DNA from: Jatrophihabitans_A lederbergiae
GTDB lineage: Bacteria > Actinomycetota > Actinomycetes > Mycobacteriales > Jatrophihabitantaceae
Assembly: GCF_031845305.1 (NCBI RefSeq)
Contig: NZ_JAVREH010000003.1
Span: forward strand, 186,001-250,000
Length of the DNA: 64,000 nucleotides
Direction: 5' to 3'
Part shown: one piece after another, positions 11,360 to 19,768 of the stretch
How positions within the stretch are numbered: position 1 is the stretch's first letter
How the letters are laid out: every line of letters begins with the position of its first letter
Notes under the pieces: generated by a model
Told to the model about the DNA's origin: nothing
The model's database searches: none
The model's input: only the letters and a program-made list of their open reading frames with translations
Translations under genes and position numbers: made by a program

Positions 11360-12353
11360 ATGTCGGATCACCAGAAGCCGGTGCGGCGAGCTTTCGTGTT
11401 CGGTGGCGGTGGTGTGCTGGGTTTCGCGTGGATAGTCGGGGCGTTGACCGCGATCCAGCACGAGCTCGGCATCGAACCGGGTGCTGGCGACCTGGTTGTC
11501 GGAACGTCGGCCGGCTCGGTGATCGCGGGCCTGCTCGGCTGCGGGGTGGACATCGACACGATCCGCCGGCACCAGCTGGGCATGCCGCTGCCCGAAGACC
11601 CGGCCATCACCTGGAGCTACGACGTCGACACCGGTGGCAGCCTGCCCCGCCGACCGGGACTGCGCCCCGGCTCGCCGCGTCTGCTGTGGGATGGCATCCG
11701 GCAACCCTCCATGGTGTCGCCGGTGGTGGCGCTCGCAGGCCTGCTGCCCAGAGGGCGCGGCAGCCTGCAGCCGATGCACCACATGTTCGAGTCGCTGCTC
11801 GCGCACCGCGGGCAAGGGCTCGTGGCCGGCCAGGCGCACCTGGATCGTGGCCACCGACTATTCGAACGGGCGCCGGGTGGTCTTCGGACGGCCGGGGGAT
11901 CCGACTGCGAACCTTCCGGAAGCGGTGTGTTCCTCGTGCGCGATCCCAGCGTGGTACGCGCCGGTGCGGATCGACGCCCGCTCCTACATCGACGGCGGCA
12001 CAGCCTCGAATGCTTCGGTGGATCTGGTGCCCAAGGACGAGTTCGACGAGGTGTACGTACTCGCCCCGATGGCAGCCTTGGAGCCGGACAGTCCTCGGTC
12101 CCCGGTCGCGATGGTGGAGCGGCGGATGCGCCGGGCCATCACCAAGGGCATCGCGGGCGACGTCGCCGTCCTGCGGGAAGCCGGGGCCCGCGTCATGCTG
12201 CTGACGCCGGGGCGGGATGATCTCAGCGTGATGGGCGCGAATCTGATGAACCCGAACCGTCGAATCGTGGTGCTGCACACCGCGATGCGGACGGCTGCCG
12301 TCGAGCTCCGAAACCAGCAGCATGGCGCCCGACGCCGGGTGGCCACGCCGTGA
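11360..12353 (+). pseudogene. Patatin-like phospholipase, interrupted by a +1 frameshift
   Basis: The first half reads from the ATG at 11360 with the oxyanion loop GGGGVLGFAW and nucleophile elbow GTSAGS, continuing to MFESLLAHRG. From about 11811 the protein continues in the next frame (GSWPARRTWIVATDY), including the catalytic dyad block SYIDGGTASN, up to a TGA at 12351-12353. The span is 994 nt, one base more than a multiple of three. Removing one G from the GGG at 11810-11812 restores an uninterrupted 330-residue patatin. The unshifted product would lose the dyad Asp. The downstream GTG of the DUF6912 gene overlaps the corrected stop, which supports the corrected frame. A sequencing error is as likely as real decay. 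Confidence 0.85.
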
Positions 12354-12850
12354 GGGTCTACCTGCCAGCCACGACCACGGTGCTTGCTCGGCTGTCCTCC
12401 ACCGGCGTCCTCGGGCCGGCGCCGTTGACAGCGTTCGCGGTGACCCCGGGACTGCGGGAGTACTACATCGACGATGACATCGAGGAACTGGAGTACGTGG
12501 CTGCCAATGAGGCCGCGCGAGCCGCTCTGCGGCTGATCGCCACTGACCCTTCGGCCGCGCCGCGCCGGATCGTGGTGGCTGCTGACGTGCCGGACCCATC
12601 GGTCGAGGTTCGAGACGACCTCGACCGCGGCGTGGTCCGGATCGCCGTAGAAGTGCCGCTGGGCTGGTGTGCATCGGTGCACGCGGACGACGCTGACGCC
12701 GCGGCCACCGTGGCGGTGGCGGCGCGGCGAATAGATGCCGCTGACCTAGGCGACACCGAGGCCGAGGAACTGGTCGACGACGCCGAAGGTTTCGAGCTGT
12801 CGTGGTACGCGACTCAGGAGATCGACGATCTGCTGGCGAACGCAGGCTGA
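12350..12850 (+). CDS. DUF6912 family protein
   Basis: A 166-residue protein starting at a GTG that overlaps the patatin stop by four bases. The N-terminus MRVYLPATTTVLARL and the segment PAPLTAFAVTPGLREYY are characteristic of this actinobacterial family, followed by EELEYVAANEAARAALRLI. The second half is acidic and rich in Asp and Ala, ending in a helical tail. No catalytic motif is recognisable and no role is known. It lies convergent to the large FtsK-type gene, with only six bases between stops and no obvious terminator hairpin. Confidence 0.85.
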   Translation: MRVYLPATTTVLARLSSTGVLGPAPLTAFAVTPGLREYYIDDDIEELEYVAANEAARAALRLIATDPSAAPRRIVVAADVPDPSVEVRDDLDRGVVRIAVEVPLGWCASVHADDADAAATVAVAARRIDAADLGDTEAEELVDDAEGFELSWYATQEIDDLLANAG

Positions 12851-12856
12851 CGGCGG

Positions 12857-15800
12857 TCATATCGTTGCCACTTGGACCGGCAGTCCATTGGGCGCGACCA
12901 TCCGGGTCTGATCGGTTATCAGCAGTCCGCGGCCTGGGATGCCGGCGGCCGGCTGTGGCGCGATGCGCACACCGAGCAGCTCCCCATCGCCCGGCGTTGG
13001 TTGCAACAGAAGCCCGCGGCGGTGTCGCCGGACGTCGGTGGCGATCCCGCGAAAGCTCACCATCAGGTCGTCGGCGCGTGCGGTGACCACGACCGCACTG
13101 TGGTGGCGCGAGACCAGGTCGGTCACCGCGTCGCCGGTCGCAGTGTCGGTGAACTGTTCGGCATCGTCGAGGAGGATCAGGTCGCCGTCGAAGTCGCTGA
13201 GCAGCCGGGTGGCATCCGCGCCTTTGTCGGCTCGCACGCCGTCACCCTGTGGAAAGGTGACCGCCAACCCGCGCAGTCCTGCCCAGACCGTCAGCGGTGA
13301 CCGTGCTGGTGCCGCGATCAGCATCCGCAGCCCGGCTGACACCGCTTGAGTCGCGATGGTGATCACGGCGGTGCTGCGACCACTTCTCGGCGGACCTGCG
13401 ATGAGGAATCGACTGGCGGAGTCGAATACATCCGCCCACACCTCTTCAGCCGTGTCACCGCCCACCCCGAGCAGGCAGCCGGTCGGCACCTGGTCTTTCG
13501 TACCGGCCAGTTCGGCCAAGCGCACGGTGGCCGGCAGCGTTCGGACGCGGATCGCCGGTCCGTGCCGCGCGGGAGGCTGACTGGCGGCGATCGCGCGAAG
13601 CGCGGCGCGCTGGCCAGCTGGACTCGGGTCCGTGTCGAGAAGCGCAAGCTGGATTTCCAGCCCGTCCTCGAGGTCGATGGCCTGACCGGGCCTGGGATCA
13701 GCGGGCAGCGCGGCAGGCGCCAAACCGGCCATCGCGTAATCGTTGCGATCGGTCATGCGGAGCAGCAGCTTGCGGCCCAAGGCGGATGCGATACGGACCC
13801 CCAGGGCAGCCCGGTCCCCGGTGATGAGCAGCGTGAAGCCGGCGGCCGGGCTGTCACGGAGCAATCGCAGCACAATCTCTGCAGACCTTCCTCCGTCGTG
13901 TGTGTCGCTGAGCGCGCTCAGGCCATCCCAGCCGTCTATCACGATCAGCACCGCGGGCAGTTCGGTGCCGGCCTCCAGTGCTTCGGCAAAGCTGCCGACA
14001 CCCAGGTCGGCGAGCGCGCGCTGCCTCCGGTCGAGTTCGTCCAGTAATAGGTTGAGCAAACGGGCCATCGGCACCGCATCGTCACGGCCCACGGCCGCAC
14101 CGGTGTGCGGCAGGTCCACCAGCCCGGCCAGGCCGTGACCAGCGCAGTCGAGTGAGTAGATGTGCAGCTCATCAGCGGACAGCTGGCAGGTCGCCTGCGC
14201 GACGAAGGTGCGCAGGCCGGTGGTGCGGCCGGACCTGGGGCCGCCGATGAACGCAATGGAACCACCGGCCGCCAGGTCGTGAACGGCAGCGAACTGGGCC
14301 TGCCGGGCGGGATCGTCGGTGAGACCGAAACTGACCTCGAACCGATGTGTCGTGTCGCGGGTCAGGTCGGCGGTGCTCACGTGAGCCGGCAGTGGTGGCA
14401 ACCACGGCGCGGTGGCCGACTGGTGGCCGAACCGCACGGCCGCGAGGCTGATCGCATCGCACACCCGTCGCAGGTCCCCGTCGTCGGCACGGGCGGCGGC
14501 TGCCGGGCGCCGGTTCCAGTCGTCCAACTCAGTGACCGTCACCGGTGCCTCGTCATCGGCCAGGCCGGTGACTCGCGCCGTCTGGAACTCCACGAGCCCC
14601 CGGGTCAACCGCGCGAATGCCCGGCCTGGGTGATGCTGCGGGATCCGGCTGGCCGCGTCGTCGGCAAGGACATCGCTGGATTCACCCGCATCAGTTACCC
14701 GAAGGGCAATGCGCAGGGCCATGTTGGCTTTGATCTCCGGGGAAACGACGCCGGCGGGCCGCTGAGTCGCCAGCACCAGGTGCACACCGAGCGAGCGGCC
14801 ACGTTGCGCCACCCCGATGAGGCCGCTGAGAAAGCTCGGAAACTCTTCCGCGAGCGAGGCGAACTCGTCCACGACGAGAACCAGCCGCGCCAGCGGTTGA
14901 GCGGCTGCCCGCGTGCTCCGGCGGTAGGCGTCCAGGTCCGTGACGCCGACTTCGGCGAAGGCAGCTTCCCGGCGCCGCAGTTCGGCGTTGAGGGAGACCA
15001 GCACCCGGCGGGTCAGCCGCGGATCGAGGTCCGTGACCAGGCCAACGGTGTGCGGCAACTCCGCGCATTCGGCAAAGGCTGCCCCACCCTTGTAATCGAT
15101 CAGCAGGAAAGACAGCTCGCGGGGAGGTGAACGCACCGCCAAACCGACGACCACGCTGCGCAACAGCTCGGACTTTCCCGAACCTGTTGTTCCGGCGATC
15201 AGGGAGTGCGGCCCATCCCGCGCCAGGTCGAACTCGATGACTCCCTCCGCCGACACCCCGACCGGCGTGGCGGCAGAGCCTGCCCCGGTCCAGCGCTCCG
15301 CCAGCGGGGCGGGAGCGAGGTCGTCGGGGTGCGTGATGTCGTGGAGTCCCAGCAAGCTCACCTCCGACGGCAAGTCGGCGGAGCTGTCCACGTGGGCCGG
15401 ACGCAGCGGCGCGAGGCTACGGGCCAGCCGATCACACCACGCCAGGGGCACGCGCTCGGCCGTGACGCTGGTCATGATCTCCCGTCCGGAAACGGCAATC
15501 ACCAACGCCGATCCGGTGTCGGCGGTGGTCACCGCCGTTGCCCGGCATGAGGGCGGTAACAGGCGCACCTCGATATCGATGCACACAGCGGTGATTCCGA
15601 CGGCCGGGCCGTGCTCGAGGACGAAGCGGAGACCAGGGACCGACGCCATGGTGCTGACCCGGTCGATGAGCAGCACGGTCCACGGTCCCGGCCAGGCAGT
15701 TCCGACAGCGGCTGACCGCCGGTCCGTCACTATCCGCACGAGGTCACCGACAAGCTGACGGTGCTCTGCGGCATCCACGGCGATCGTGGGCGCCGTCTCA

Positions 15801-17083
15801 GGTACCCAGCGCAGCCAACGCCAATCCTCGCTGGAGCCGTCCAGGAGTGCGGCGATCGTGAGGTCAGTCGGCGAATGCATCGCCAGCAGCTGTCCGAACA
15901 CCCACCTGGCCGTACCGCGGGCAAGTGGAAGCGGGCCGGCCAGGCCGAGCGCGCCTTGAGTCAGTGGAACCGTGGCCGGCACGGAGCTGACCAGCAGGCC
16001 CTGAATCGGCGCAGCCGCACGAGTCGCGTACGTCTCGGCCGGCCGATCGGCGACTCCCAGGCGCACGAGCAGGAATCCCGAATCCTCAGCTGGCCGTTCC
16101 CACAGCCGGCAGTCCGGGCCGGTGACCGTGTGGAGGATCGCGGCGGCGTCAGGGAACTGTCGCCGCCGCCGTCGGGCCTCTGCGTCCAGGCGGCCGGACA
16201 ACAACACCTCGGCCGCAGCCTCGGACCGGGCATGCCGCAGCCGTTGCTGCCGGCTGGTGCGGCGCCAGTCCCAGCGCTGAGAAACGGCCCCCGCCAACAG
16301 GGTCACCGGGGTCAGCAGCGCGAATGCGAGAAACTGGCTGCTGTGCATGGCGAGCGCCAGGCCGACACCGAGTCCGGTCGGCAGGAGTGCCGCCAGCCAT
16401 TGCGTCTTGGGTCGGGGTTCCACAGCGGGAGCGGCCGGAAACTCCACGGCTTCGGTGAGGCCGGTACCGGTGATGCGCGGGGGCGTGTTCACCCGAACTC
16501 GACCATCCGCGTCTGACCTGGTGGCAGCCGGTGGCTCATCGGCGGTGGTCGCGCACAGGGTGGAAGTGCCCAGGGTGAAGAGCGTGCCCGCGGGCAGCCG
16601 CACCGGCTCGGGACCCACCTTCTCATCACCCAGCCAGGTCCCGTTCGTGGAGCCGAGGTCACGCAGCCAGAGGCCATGTGCGTCCACTCGGACTTCGGCG
16701 TGCCTTCGCGAGATGTCCGGATCCTCGACGGTGATGTCGGCGGTCCCGTCTCGGCCGATTACGTGGGTGGCACGGGCGAGGTCGATCAGCTGGCCGCAAT
16801 CCGGTCCGCCCACCACGCGCAGGTGGAGCATCGAGACGCCAGGCGAATGCCGGTCGGCTCTGGAACCGAGCGTTAGCACGTCCCCCGAGCGAAGACCGGC
16901 GTCGCCTAGAAGGGTGCCGGGCGACACGAGCTGACCGGAGCTGAATACCGCTTGATTCGCTGTCGCGCCGAGCTGTTTCATCAGCTCGGGGCGCAACGTC
17001 AGCATGGTGGTTCCAGGCGGACCGGTGATCTCGAGATCCTGGTCCGGTCGGCCGGATACGTGGGCGGTCAAGGTGACATGCAT
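12857..17083 (-). CDS. FHA-FtsK/SpoIIIE-type ATPase, EssC/EccC-like type VII secretion motor
   Basis: About 1408 residues from the ATG MHVTLTAHV; the frame is open further upstream but that part lacks conserved sequence. Layout: ubiquitin-like beta-rich N-terminus (1-75), FHA domain (about 100-155, with GRDGTADITV, SRRHAEV and STNGTWL), hydrophobic membrane segment(s) (about 229-266), then three FtsK-type ATPase modules. Module 1 has GTTGSGKS (631-638) and Walker B LVLVVDEF. Modules 2 and 3 have GGPRSGRT (947-954) and GPPRSGRS (1231-1238), with Arg replacing the P-loop Lys. This is the EssC/EccC plan, in which module 1 is the active motor. It is divergent from a WXG100 gene, the expected substrate. 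No other ESX component is in the window. Confidence 0.9.
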   Translation of the reverse strand: MHVTLTAHVSGRPDQDLEITGPPGTTMLTLRPELMKQLGATANQAVFSSGQLVSPGTLLGDAGLRSGDVLTLGSRADRHSPGVSMLHLRVVGGPDCGQLIDLARATHVIGRDGTADITVEDPDISRRHAEVRVDAHGLWLRDLGSTNGTWLGDEKVGPEPVRLPAGTLFTLGTSTLCATTADEPPAATRSDADGRVRVNTPPRITGTGLTEAVEFPAAPAVEPRPKTQWLAALLPTGLGVGLALAMHSSQFLAFALLTPVTLLAGAVSQRWDWRRTSRQQRLRHARSEAAAEVLLSGRLDAEARRRRRQFPDAAAILHTVTGPDCRLWERPAEDSGFLLVRLGVADRPAETYATRAAAPIQGLLVSSVPATVPLTQGALGLAGPLPLARGTARWVFGQLLAMHSPTDLTIAALLDGSSEDWRWLRWVPETAPTIAVDAAEHRQLVGDLVRIVTDRRSAAVGTAWPGPWTVLLIDRVSTMASVPGLRFVLEHGPAVGITAVCIDIEVRLLPPSCRATAVTTADTGSALVIAVSGREIMTSVTAERVPLAWCDRLARSLAPLRPAHVDSSADLPSEVSLLGLHDITHPDDLAPAPLAERWTGAGSAATPVGVSAEGVIEFDLARDGPHSLIAGTTGSGKSELLRSVVVGLAVRSPPRELSFLLIDYKGGAAFAECAELPHTVGLVTDLDPRLTRRVLVSLNAELRRREAAFAEVGVTDLDAYRRSTRAAAQPLARLVLVVDEFASLAEEFPSFLSGLIGVAQRGRSLGVHLVLATQRPAGVVSPEIKANMALRIALRVTDAGESSDVLADDAASRIPQHHPGRAFARLTRGLVEFQTARVTGLADDEAPVTVTELDDWNRRPAAAARADDGDLRRVCDAISLAAVRFGHQSATAPWLPPLPAHVSTADLTRDTTHRFEVSFGLTDDPARQAQFAAVHDLAAGGSIAFIGGPRSGRTTGLRTFVAQATCQLSADELHIYSLDCAGHGLAGLVDLPHTGAAVGRDDAVPMARLLNLLLDELDRRQRALADLGVGSFAEALEAGTELPAVLIVIDGWDGLSALSDTHDGGRSAEIVLRLLRDSPAAGFTLLITGDRAALGVRIASALGRKLLLRMTDRNDYAMAGLAPAALPADPRPGQAIDLEDGLEIQLALLDTDPSPAGQRAALRAIAASQPPARHGPAIRVRTLPATVRLAELAGTKDQVPTGCLLGVGGDTAEEVWADVFDSASRFLIAGPPRSGRSTAVITIATQAVSAGLRMLIAAPARSPLTVWAGLRGLAVTFPQGDGVRADKGADATRLLSDFDGDLILLDDAEQFTDTATGDAVTDLVSRHHSAVVVTARADDLMVSFRGIATDVRRHRRGLLLQPTPGDGELLGVRIAPQPAAGIPGRGLLITDQTRMVAPNGLPVQVATI

Positions 17084-17134
17084 GTCGTCAGTTGTAACCG
17101 AGCTACGCCTGCCGCGACGACGCCGGGAACAATC

Positions 17135-17171
17135 TGTGGATAAGTTGGCGGCGGCCTCGAAGTTATTCACA
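17135..17171. promoter_or_regulatory. Two inverted DnaA-box-like 9-mers between the FtsK-type and WXG100 genes
   Basis: TGTGGATAA (17135-17143) is an exact DnaA box on the minus strand, and TTATTCACA (17163-17171) is a relaxed box on the plus strand, 19 bp apart. They lie in the 176-bp divergent promoter region of the type VII-like locus. Binding is inferred from sequence only. Confidence 0.35.
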
Positions 17172-17259
17172 GCGATCGAGTTTTGGCTTATTGAGCTGAT
17201 GATCTGCGTACGGTTGCTGAAGTCGATCACCACACAGCCACGAGAGGACACCACCTTCC

Positions 17260-17553
17260 ATGACCGGATTGAAAGTCTCACCGGAGCAGCTCAGCAGCCT
17301 GGGCGGAACTTGCAACCGCACCGCGACCGACGTACGCGGCCAACACGCTGGTTTGAAGAGTCAGCTCACTCCGCTGTTCGGCGCGGACTGGTCGGGTGCC
17401 GCCGCTAGCCAGTTCGCCGCTCTGTACGAGCAGTTCAACAAGAACGCCGAGGGGATGTCTGCGGCCTTGGACGGCATCGGTCGGCTGCTGGGGCAGGCCG
17501 GTCAGAGCTATGCCTCGGTGGAGCAGCAGATCACCGCCTCCTTCCGGGGCTGA
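17260..17553 (+). CDS. WXG100-family (ESAT-6-like) secreted protein
   Basis: A 97-residue helical hairpin protein beginning MTGLKVSPEQL. The turn motif is W44-S-G46 in GADWSGAAASQF, and the C-terminal export signal YxxxE is Y84-ASV-E88. Both are hallmarks of WXG100 substrates of type VII secretion. Length is exactly typical. Only one such gene is present, so a homodimer (as for EsxA-type proteins) rather than an EsxA/EsxB heterodimer is expected. GAGAGGAC precedes the ATG. It is divergent from the FHA-FtsK ATPase gene, its presumed exporter, and is followed 34 bp later by a SUFU-domain gene in the same direction. Confidence 0.93.
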   Translation: MTGLKVSPEQLSSLGGTCNRTATDVRGQHAGLKSQLTPLFGADWSGAAASQFAALYEQFNKNAEGMSAALDGIGRLLGQAGQSYASVEQQITASFRG

Positions 17554-17587
17554 CACCACATGAGTGGCGGCGCGATACCGTGCGGGG

Positions 17588-18163
17588 GTGGCCCAGCATC
17601 CCGACGTCCTCTCAGCCGTCGCAGCGGCGTATCACCAGCATTTCGAGGTTGCCCCGGCGCGGGCGTCGATATCCTTCCTGGGTGTCGACCCGATCGAAGT
17701 GCTGCGCTACGCCGACGACGGCCGCGACCATTACCTGAGCCTGGGCATGTCGCGGTATCCGATGGTCGATCCCGCGGCGGACGTCATCGACGAGAGGGGT
17801 GCGCCGCGCGCCGAACTGATGCTGTCGGTGACCGGCCGGCCCGACGCGGTGTGGCGTCGGCTCGCGATTCTCGCCGCGGCTCCGGCAGTGGAGGGCGCGG
17901 TGTACGCACCCGGCAACAGGGTGGATGTGGCGGAGCCGCTGTGCCCGGGCTCCCGCTGCACCGGCGCGGTGCTCAGCGAGGGGCCGCTTCAGCCCATTGC
18001 GGTGACCGGCGTGGCCGATGTGTTGGTATTCCGGCTGCTGCCGGCAACTCAGACCGAGCTGGCGTGGGCGCGGGTCCATGGTAGCGACGAGCTGCTACAG
18101 CGCTGGCAGAACGCGGGCACCGACCTCATCGATCTGATGCGCGATCCCGTGGGTCTGGGCTAG
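17588..18163 (+). CDS. Suppressor-of-fused (SUFU) domain protein
   Basis: A 191-residue protein from the GTG at 17588 (an in-frame GTG at 17564 is possible). SUFU-family features run through its length: FLGVDPIEVLRYA, YLSLGMSRYPM, PRAELMLSVTG, LAILAAAPAVEGAVYAPG and TGAVLSEGPL. Bacterial SUFU proteins are soluble; many serve as immunity proteins in polymorphic toxin systems, while others are stand-alone conserved proteins of unknown role. Here it follows a WXG100 gene and is probably co-transcribed with it. A chaperone or immunity role for the secretion locus is an inference from position only. No signal peptide or membrane segment. Confidence 0.85.
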   Translation: MAQHPDVLSAVAAAYHQHFEVAPARASISFLGVDPIEVLRYADDGRDHYLSLGMSRYPMVDPAADVIDERGAPRAELMLSVTGRPDAVWRRLAILAAAPAVEGAVYAPGNRVDVAEPLCPGSRCTGAVLSEGPLQPIAVTGVADVLVFRLLPATQTELAWARVHGSDELLQRWQNAGTDLIDLMRDPVGLG

Positions 18164-18176
18164 CCGCGTGCACTGA

Positions 18177-19259
18177 TCACAACCAGCCGTTGCGTTTGAA
18201 GGTGTGATGCAGCGCCACGCAGATCGAGGCAGTGAGTCCGATCGTGAATGGATAGCCATACGTCCAATCCAGCTCCGGCATGTGGCTGAAGTTCATGCCG
18301 TAGATCCCGGCAACCAGGGTCGGCACGGACACGATGCCGACCCAGGCCGAGATCTTGCGCATGTCCTCGTTCTGCAGAACGCTGACCTGGGCGAGGTTCG
18401 CCTGGACCAGTGTGGTGAGCAGGTCATCGAATCCGGCAACCTGCTCCACCACGCGGGTGAGGTGATCGTCGACGTCACGGAAATACTCGCGAACGTCCTC
18501 GTGGATGAAGCGTATGGGCCGCTTGCCGAGCAGTTGCAACGGGGCCGACAGTGGCCCAGCCGCCCTCTTGAGGGCGAGCGCCTCGCGTTTGAGTATGTAC
18601 AGCCGGTTCGCGTCGCCGTAGCGGTTTGCCCCCGAGAACACCGAGGTCTCCGCCTCGTCGATATCCGCCTGCAGTGCCGCCGCCACCACGAGGTAGTCAT
18701 CCACCGCCTGGTCGAGCAGCGCGTGCAGCACCACCGACGGGCCGAGCGCGAGCTGCTCGATGTCGGCTTCCAGCCGCTTGCGCATATGGCGCAGGCTGCC
18801 GTGCTCGCCGTGCCGCACCGTGATCACGAAGTTCTGGCCGATGAACACCATCACCTCACCGGTTTCGACCACCTCGGCGCTGCGTGAGTCGTCGTTGGCG
18901 TCGTAGTGCACCGTCTTCACTACGGCAAACAGCGAATCGTCGTAACGCTCCAGCTTCGGCCGCTGATGCGCGTGCACAGCGTCTTCTACCGCGAGGGGGT
19001 GCAGGTCGAAGGCCTCGGCGATGTCCTCCAGTTGGGCCTCGGTCGGTTCGTGCAGGCCGATCCAGACCATGCCCGATCGGTGCTGCCGCACCTCGGCGAG
19101 GGCATCCTGCCAGCGGCCGGAACCGGGCTGTCGCACGCCGTCGCGGTACACGGCCGCGTCGACGACCGCGGTGGAGCGGTCGACGTCCGGAATGGGGGAA
19201 GCGTCCGCAGGGCCGCGGCGGAGCGCGCGGCGTGGCGTACGAACAGGCAGGTTAGGCAT
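18177..19259 (-). CDS. corA: CorA-family magnesium/cobalt transporter
   Basis: A 360-residue channel protein from ATG MPNLPVRTPR (an in-frame ATG at 19292 would add 11 residues). A large cytoplasmic N-terminal domain (about 1-290) is followed by two C-terminal transmembrane helices bracketing the selectivity signature GMNFSHMPEL, the CorA GMN motif that coordinates hydrated Mg2+ in the pentamer pore. The C-terminus ends in a short basic tail (HTFKRNGWL). It converges on the SUFU gene with a 13-bp gap. Nothing links it functionally to its neighbours. Confidence 0.95.
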   Translation of the reverse strand: MPNLPVRTPRRALRRGPADASPIPDVDRSTAVVDAAVYRDGVRQPGSGRWQDALAEVRQHRSGMVWIGLHEPTEAQLEDIAEAFDLHPLAVEDAVHAHQRPKLERYDDSLFAVVKTVHYDANDDSRSAEVVETGEVMVFIGQNFVITVRHGEHGSLRHMRKRLEADIEQLALGPSVVLHALLDQAVDDYLVVAAALQADIDEAETSVFSGANRYGDANRLYILKREALALKRAAGPLSAPLQLLGKRPIRFIHEDVREYFRDVDDHLTRVVEQVAGFDDLLTTLVQANLAQVSVLQNEDMRKISAWVGIVSVPTLVAGIYGMNFSHMPELDWTYGYPFTIGLTASICVALHHTFKRNGWL

Positions 19260-19317
19260 CGCTGCCCAGTGTGCCTCGAATAGGAGTCGCAATCCGAAAG
19301 GCGCGGAAGCGAGAGAG

Positions 19318-19713
19318 CTACTGCGGGAGTAGGCCCCACTCCCGCAGCGCGTCGAACAGACCTTCGGCCAGGCTCAGCCGAGTCAGGTCGGCTCGGCTGA
19401 ACCAGCCCGCGTCGCCCGCGTCATCGCCTGCGGCCAGTTCTCCGGACACCACCCGGCACACGAAGTCGTCGATCACGTACACCCCGCCTTGCGGAGCGGC
19501 CCGCACCACCCGGCCCGCGAGCCGTTGCACCTCGACGGCCAACCCGGTCTCTTCGGCCACCTCCCGAACACACGCGGCGGCCGTGGACTCGCCTGATTCG
19601 CACTTGCCACCGGGGACCGACCAGGTCAGAGCCGACGGCGGTGTGGTGCGCAGGATTAGCAGCAAACGCCCATCGTCATCAAAAATGATGCCGCCGGCGG
19701 CGGGAATGGTCAT
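19318..19713 (-). CDS. Nudix hydrolase
   Basis: A 131-residue single-domain enzyme starting MTIPAAGGII. The Nudix box is complete: GGKCESGESTAAACVREVAEE, then TGL, fitting G-x5-E-x7-RE-U-x-EE-x-G-U, which binds the divalent metal and cleaves a nucleoside diphosphate linked to another moiety. The preceding strand (LTWSVPGG) and C-terminal RADLTRLSLAEGL complete the fold. MutT-like length suggests a small nucleotide substrate, but specificity cannot be read. It is divergent from the DUF6758 gene with a 55-bp gap. Confidence 0.92.
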   Translation of the reverse strand: MTIPAAGGIIFDDDGRLLLILRTTPPSALTWSVPGGKCESGESTAAACVREVAEETGLAVEVQRLAGRVVRAAPQGGVYVIDDFVCRVVSGELAAGDDAGDAGWFSRADLTRLSLAEGLFDALREWGLLPQ

Positions 19714-19768
19714 AGTCGCGGAGTCTGCCGCATTGACCTGACCCGGTCGATCAGGGCAACGTGGAGCT

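Noticed and set aside
11800..11830. Programmed ribosomal frameshift in the patatin gene
   Set aside because: No slippery heptamer followed by a convincing stimulatory structure, and patatins are not known to use recoding; a single-base indel is simpler.
14162..15130. Plus-strand frame inside the FtsK-type gene
   Set aside because: Shadow frame; the minus-strand ATPase motifs cover the same DNA.
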